Shown: one piece after another, positions 62,401 to 64,000 of the stretch
Position numbering within the stretch: the stretch's first letter is position 1
Layout of the letters: every line of letters begins with the position of its first letter
Source of the DNA: Mucilaginibacter gossypii
Lineage (GTDB): Bacteria > Bacteroidota > Bacteroidia > Sphingobacteriales > Sphingobacteriaceae
DNA length: 64,000 bases
Direction: 5' to 3'
Assembly (NCBI RefSeq): GCF_900100945.1
Contig: NZ_FNCG01000019.1
Coordinates: 1 to 64,000, forward strand
Made by a program: the position numbers and the translations under genes
The notes under the pieces: generated by a model
Database searches by the model: none
What the model saw: only the letters and a program-made list of their open reading frames with translations
What the model was told of the DNA's origin: nothing

Positions 62401-64000
62401 TTGATCCGTTCATATACAAACCAAACTCGGCTGGTGGCGACTTGTACTTTAACTTAGGTTCGATATCAGAAGATATTTTAAAAGATGGACGTAAAAGCCT
62501 GGAAAATGGTTTGCCTGTTGACGGCGACCTGACCAAGGTGGATGAAACCAGCTGGGGGCGGGTGTCTAAACTACAGCCGGTTATTAATGCTTTTGATAAC
62601 AACCCCGATGCCCGTAAACTGCAGGACGTTGGTTTGGACGGCATGAACGACCAGGATGAGCAAACCAAATTTGCCCCGGTTGTTCAGCAGATAAAAGGAC
62701 AACTGAACGCGCAGGCCGCTACTACCATCGCTGCAGACCCTTCGTCAGATGATTATCAGTATTACCAGGGCGCAGCGCTCGACCAGGCCCGTGCCGGCAT
62801 CCTCGACCGTTATAGCAAATACAACGGCACCGACGGTAACTCGAAAACGGCACAGCAATCGCAGGCAGAGCTTGGCTTGCAAAACTCGGCTTCAACATCC
62901 CTGCCCGATGGCGAGGATATTAACCGGGACAACAACATGAGCCAGGAAGATTCATATTTTCAATATAAAGTATCCATGCGCCCGGCAGATATGGTTGTAG
63001 GGCAAAATTACATCAGCGATAAAGTTACCGCACAGGTAAAACTGCCCAACGGAACAACACAGGCGGTTAACTGGTACCAGTTCCGCATTCCGATTACTGA
63101 TTATCAATCAAAAGTGGGCAACATCCAGGATTTTAAGGCAATCCGTTTTATGAGGATGTTCATGACCAACTTTGCCGATACTGCAGTACTGCGTTTTGCG
63201 ACCCTGGAACTGGTGCGCGGCGAGTGGCGTGCTTTCAATACCGAAAAAAATCCGTTGAATGTTATTGCCGATCCTGCTATCCAAAACCCACCGATAGATA
63301 ATTCGACCGTCGACGTGCAGGCCGTAAATATTGAAGAGAACGGTAACCGCACGCCTATACCTTATGTGGTGCCGCCCGGTATTAACCGCCAGCGTAATTA
63401 CAATAACCTGCAAACCAATACCAAGCTCAACGAGCAATCACTGTCCCTTAATATAAAAAGCCTGCGCGATGGATATTCAAGGGCCGCCTTCCGTACTTTT
63501 TATAATGACCTGCGCAAATACAAACGCATGCAGATGTTTATCCATGCCGAGGGTGATTATTTGAAGGATAATGACCTGAACGCGTTTATCCGCCTCGGGG
63601 TTGATTACCAGGATAACTATTATGAATACGAATTGCCTTTAAAAATAACCCAGCCGGGTACCAGCGATGCAGGAGCAATATGGCCGGATGTTAATGAAAT
63701 GGACCTGGAGCTTGATTTGCTGATCCGGGCGAAGCTTGCACGTAATCACTCCAACGTGGCCTACAACCAGCTTTTTAAATACACCGAGGGTGATAAGGTA
63801 GTTTATATCAAGGGCCAGCCCGATTTAAGCAAGCTGCGTACCATTATGCTTGGCGTGCGCAATCCATATAAAGGCACAAATGTTTTGCCCGATGATGGGT
63901 TGGATAAATCAGGAACTGTTTGGTATGATGAGCTGCGCCTTACCGATTTTGATCAGCGCGGGGGATGGGCCGCAACCGCGAGGATTGATGCCAAGCTTGC
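59457..64000 (+). CDS. sprA: T9SS outer-membrane translocon protein SprA (N-terminal 1514 codons, runs off the window)
   Basis: SprA is the giant outer-membrane barrel through which type 9 secreted proteins pass, needed for gliding in Flavobacterium. The frame is open from the TTG at 59457 to the last base; an in-frame TAA at 59451 excludes an upstream start. The signal peptide follows (hydrophobic about residues 9-25, then NVYAQQ). Family markers are VRTIEYDPATNRYILYERVGN, VIDIRPQGSAEMIMAGQINKNQNP and the end LRLTDFDQRGGWAATARI. Known homologues exceed 2000 aa, so about a third is missing. The TTG start overlaps a TAACTTTTG box, so it is likely transcribed with ruvA. Confidence 0.95.
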   Translation, partial: MIKVFTYKTLISVLFIVVFGGLGNVYAQQKPSPAAKNDTTKSNAPINLTAPRSQRMREGIFNTDPAGLVRTIEYDPATNRYILYERVGNLLYRPPQYLTFEQYLKLKERSTQRGYFQQLADNYAYDSQQPGFIPPIKVRSRTFEQIFGSSVIDIRPQGSAEMIMAGQINKNQNPLFNTRQRSQFNFNFDQRIQLNVTGNIGDKLKITTNYNTDAQFQFENQIKLDYTGSPDEIIQKIEAGTVSMPLNTTLITGSQALFGVKTKLKFGRLDVTSIFSQQRSQSKTITITNGSQQGEFRLTPADYEANKHFFLSQYFRNNYNRALANIPIISSNVNITKIEVWTTNRTNVTTDSRDILAFMDLGENNPYNKTRIVGGGSALPAGFKGPGFAQQSNNLLSVLPQNARLTNSNDVASFFQGSGNTDNYSKLTYARKLTDKEYTLHPQLGYISLNYPLNNDEVLAVAYQYTVNGVQYQVGEFSSDVAVNPNTPNVLFVKLLKGELLKTNLPTWDLMMKNIYSLGAFQIAPTNFKLTVTRLDDKTGIEKTVMEEGQNLKGKLWLQVAGLDNLNQQSDKKPDGYFDFLEGITIDSQNGRISFPVVEPFGSDLASKFTPGETDLVKRYVYQPLYDSTKTIAQQYFPALNRYVIKGTYTSTGGSEYQLNAVNIPQGSVNVTAGTVKLQEGNDYTVDYNSGRIRILNQALLSSGQPITVKLENNELFGVQQKSLYGTRLDYHASDKLQLGATLMHLTEQPITQNEIAGEESISNTIWGFDANYSSNSRFLTRLVDKIPGIHTKVPSSINFYGEFAKLMPGSPGALNFAGSKHGTSYLDDFENSQSVIDIKGANSWQISGTPQLFGESALFDNLSYGYNRARLAFYNIDPIFYTNTGSIPISRSELSNHYVRQVIEQEVFPYKQSATGQPISLATLNMAFYPSIRGPYNYATTGINPDGTLQNPKTRWGGMFRKLETNDFESLNVSYIEFWMLDPFIYKPNSAGGDLYFNLGSISEDILKDGRKSLENGLPVDGDLTKVDETSWGRVSKLQPVINAFDNNPDARKLQDVGLDGMNDQDEQTKFAPVVQQIKGQLNAQAATTIAADPSSDDYQYYQGAALDQARAGILDRYSKYNGTDGNSKTAQQSQAELGLQNSASTSLPDGEDINRDNNMSQEDSYFQYKVSMRPADMVVGQNYISDKVTAQVKLPNGTTQAVNWYQFRIPITDYQSKVGNIQDFKAIRFMRMFMTNFADTAVLRFATLELVRGEWRAFNTEKNPLNVIADPAIQNPPIDNSTVDVQAVNIEENGNRTPIPYVVPPGINRQRNYNNLQTNTKLNEQSLSLNIKSLRDGYSRAAFRTFYNDLRKYKRMQMFIHAEGDYLKDNDLNAFIRLGVDYQDNYYEYELPLKITQPGTSDAGAIWPDVNEMDLELDLLIRAKLARNHSNVAYNQLFKYTEGDKVVYIKGQPDLSKLRTIMLGVRNPYKGTNVLPDDGLDKSGTVWYDELRLTDFDQRGGWAATARIDAKL

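Overview
The window is chromosomal DNA of a Bacteroidota bacterium, most likely family Sphingobacteriaceae (Mucilaginibacter/Pedobacter-like). The evidence is lineage-typical families (SprA of the type 9 secretion system, the long NagB, LptC as a lipoprotein, DUF2480/DUF3108/DUF3109/DUF4292/DUF4834/DUF6427), few Shine-Dalgarno sequences, and many promoters of the Bacteroidota form TTTG-N17-23-TAnnTTTG, some lying only a few bases before the start codon. No rRNA, tRNA, insertion sequence, prophage or CRISPR array was seen.

Layout. 1-0.7 kb: tail of nagB, a terminator and a possible small membrane protein. 0.8-7.4 kb (minus): aconitase, a CPBP membrane protease and a secreted tricorn-like protease. 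7.4-9.5 kb (plus): two overlapping glycosyltransferases. 9.5-16.9 kb (minus): an unknown helical protein, a YfhO-type membrane protein, DUF4834 plus a small membrane protein, uvrB, and a GNAT-MarR operon with a palindromic operator inside its promoter. 17-33 kb (plus): upp, a HAD phosphatase with a DinB protein, an LpxH-like phosphoesterase, an MJ1255-type glycosyltransferase, DUF6427, then purQ-coaX-outer membrane protein-lptC-PpiD-like chaperone, DUF2480, DUF3108-DUF3109, gmd and a Wzi/RemB-like barrel. 33-35 kb (minus): dxs. 35-41 kb (plus): scpA, a ParE/RelE-type toxin-antitoxin pair, glyA and a soluble hybrid histidine kinase with four PAS domains. 41-45 kb: comF and rlmN (minus), an amidohydrolase (plus), YceI (minus). 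45-55 kb (plus): acylphosphatase, polysaccharide flippase, dut, TPR protein, DUF4292 lipoprotein, EnvC-like peptidase, two tatA-like genes, gatA, and an MltD-like transglycosylase. 55-64 kb (plus): a 268-bp nested inverted-repeat element, a DUF1801 protein, maeB, ruvA and the first two thirds of sprA.

Most genes are housekeeping or cell-envelope genes. The envelope theme is strong: LPS export, outer-membrane folding, lipoprotein handling, peptidoglycan cleavage, protein export by Tat and T9SS, and surface glycans. The less ordinary material lies between genes: quasi-palindromic 'word' repeats, some of which run into start or stop codons and even appear to encode part of a signal peptide; dyads placed inside promoters; and small genes below usual length cut-offs (57-aa TatA, 36-aa acidic-tailed membrane peptide). 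Several starts were moved from TTG/GTG to ATG because a promoter or ribosome-binding element covers the upstream codon.
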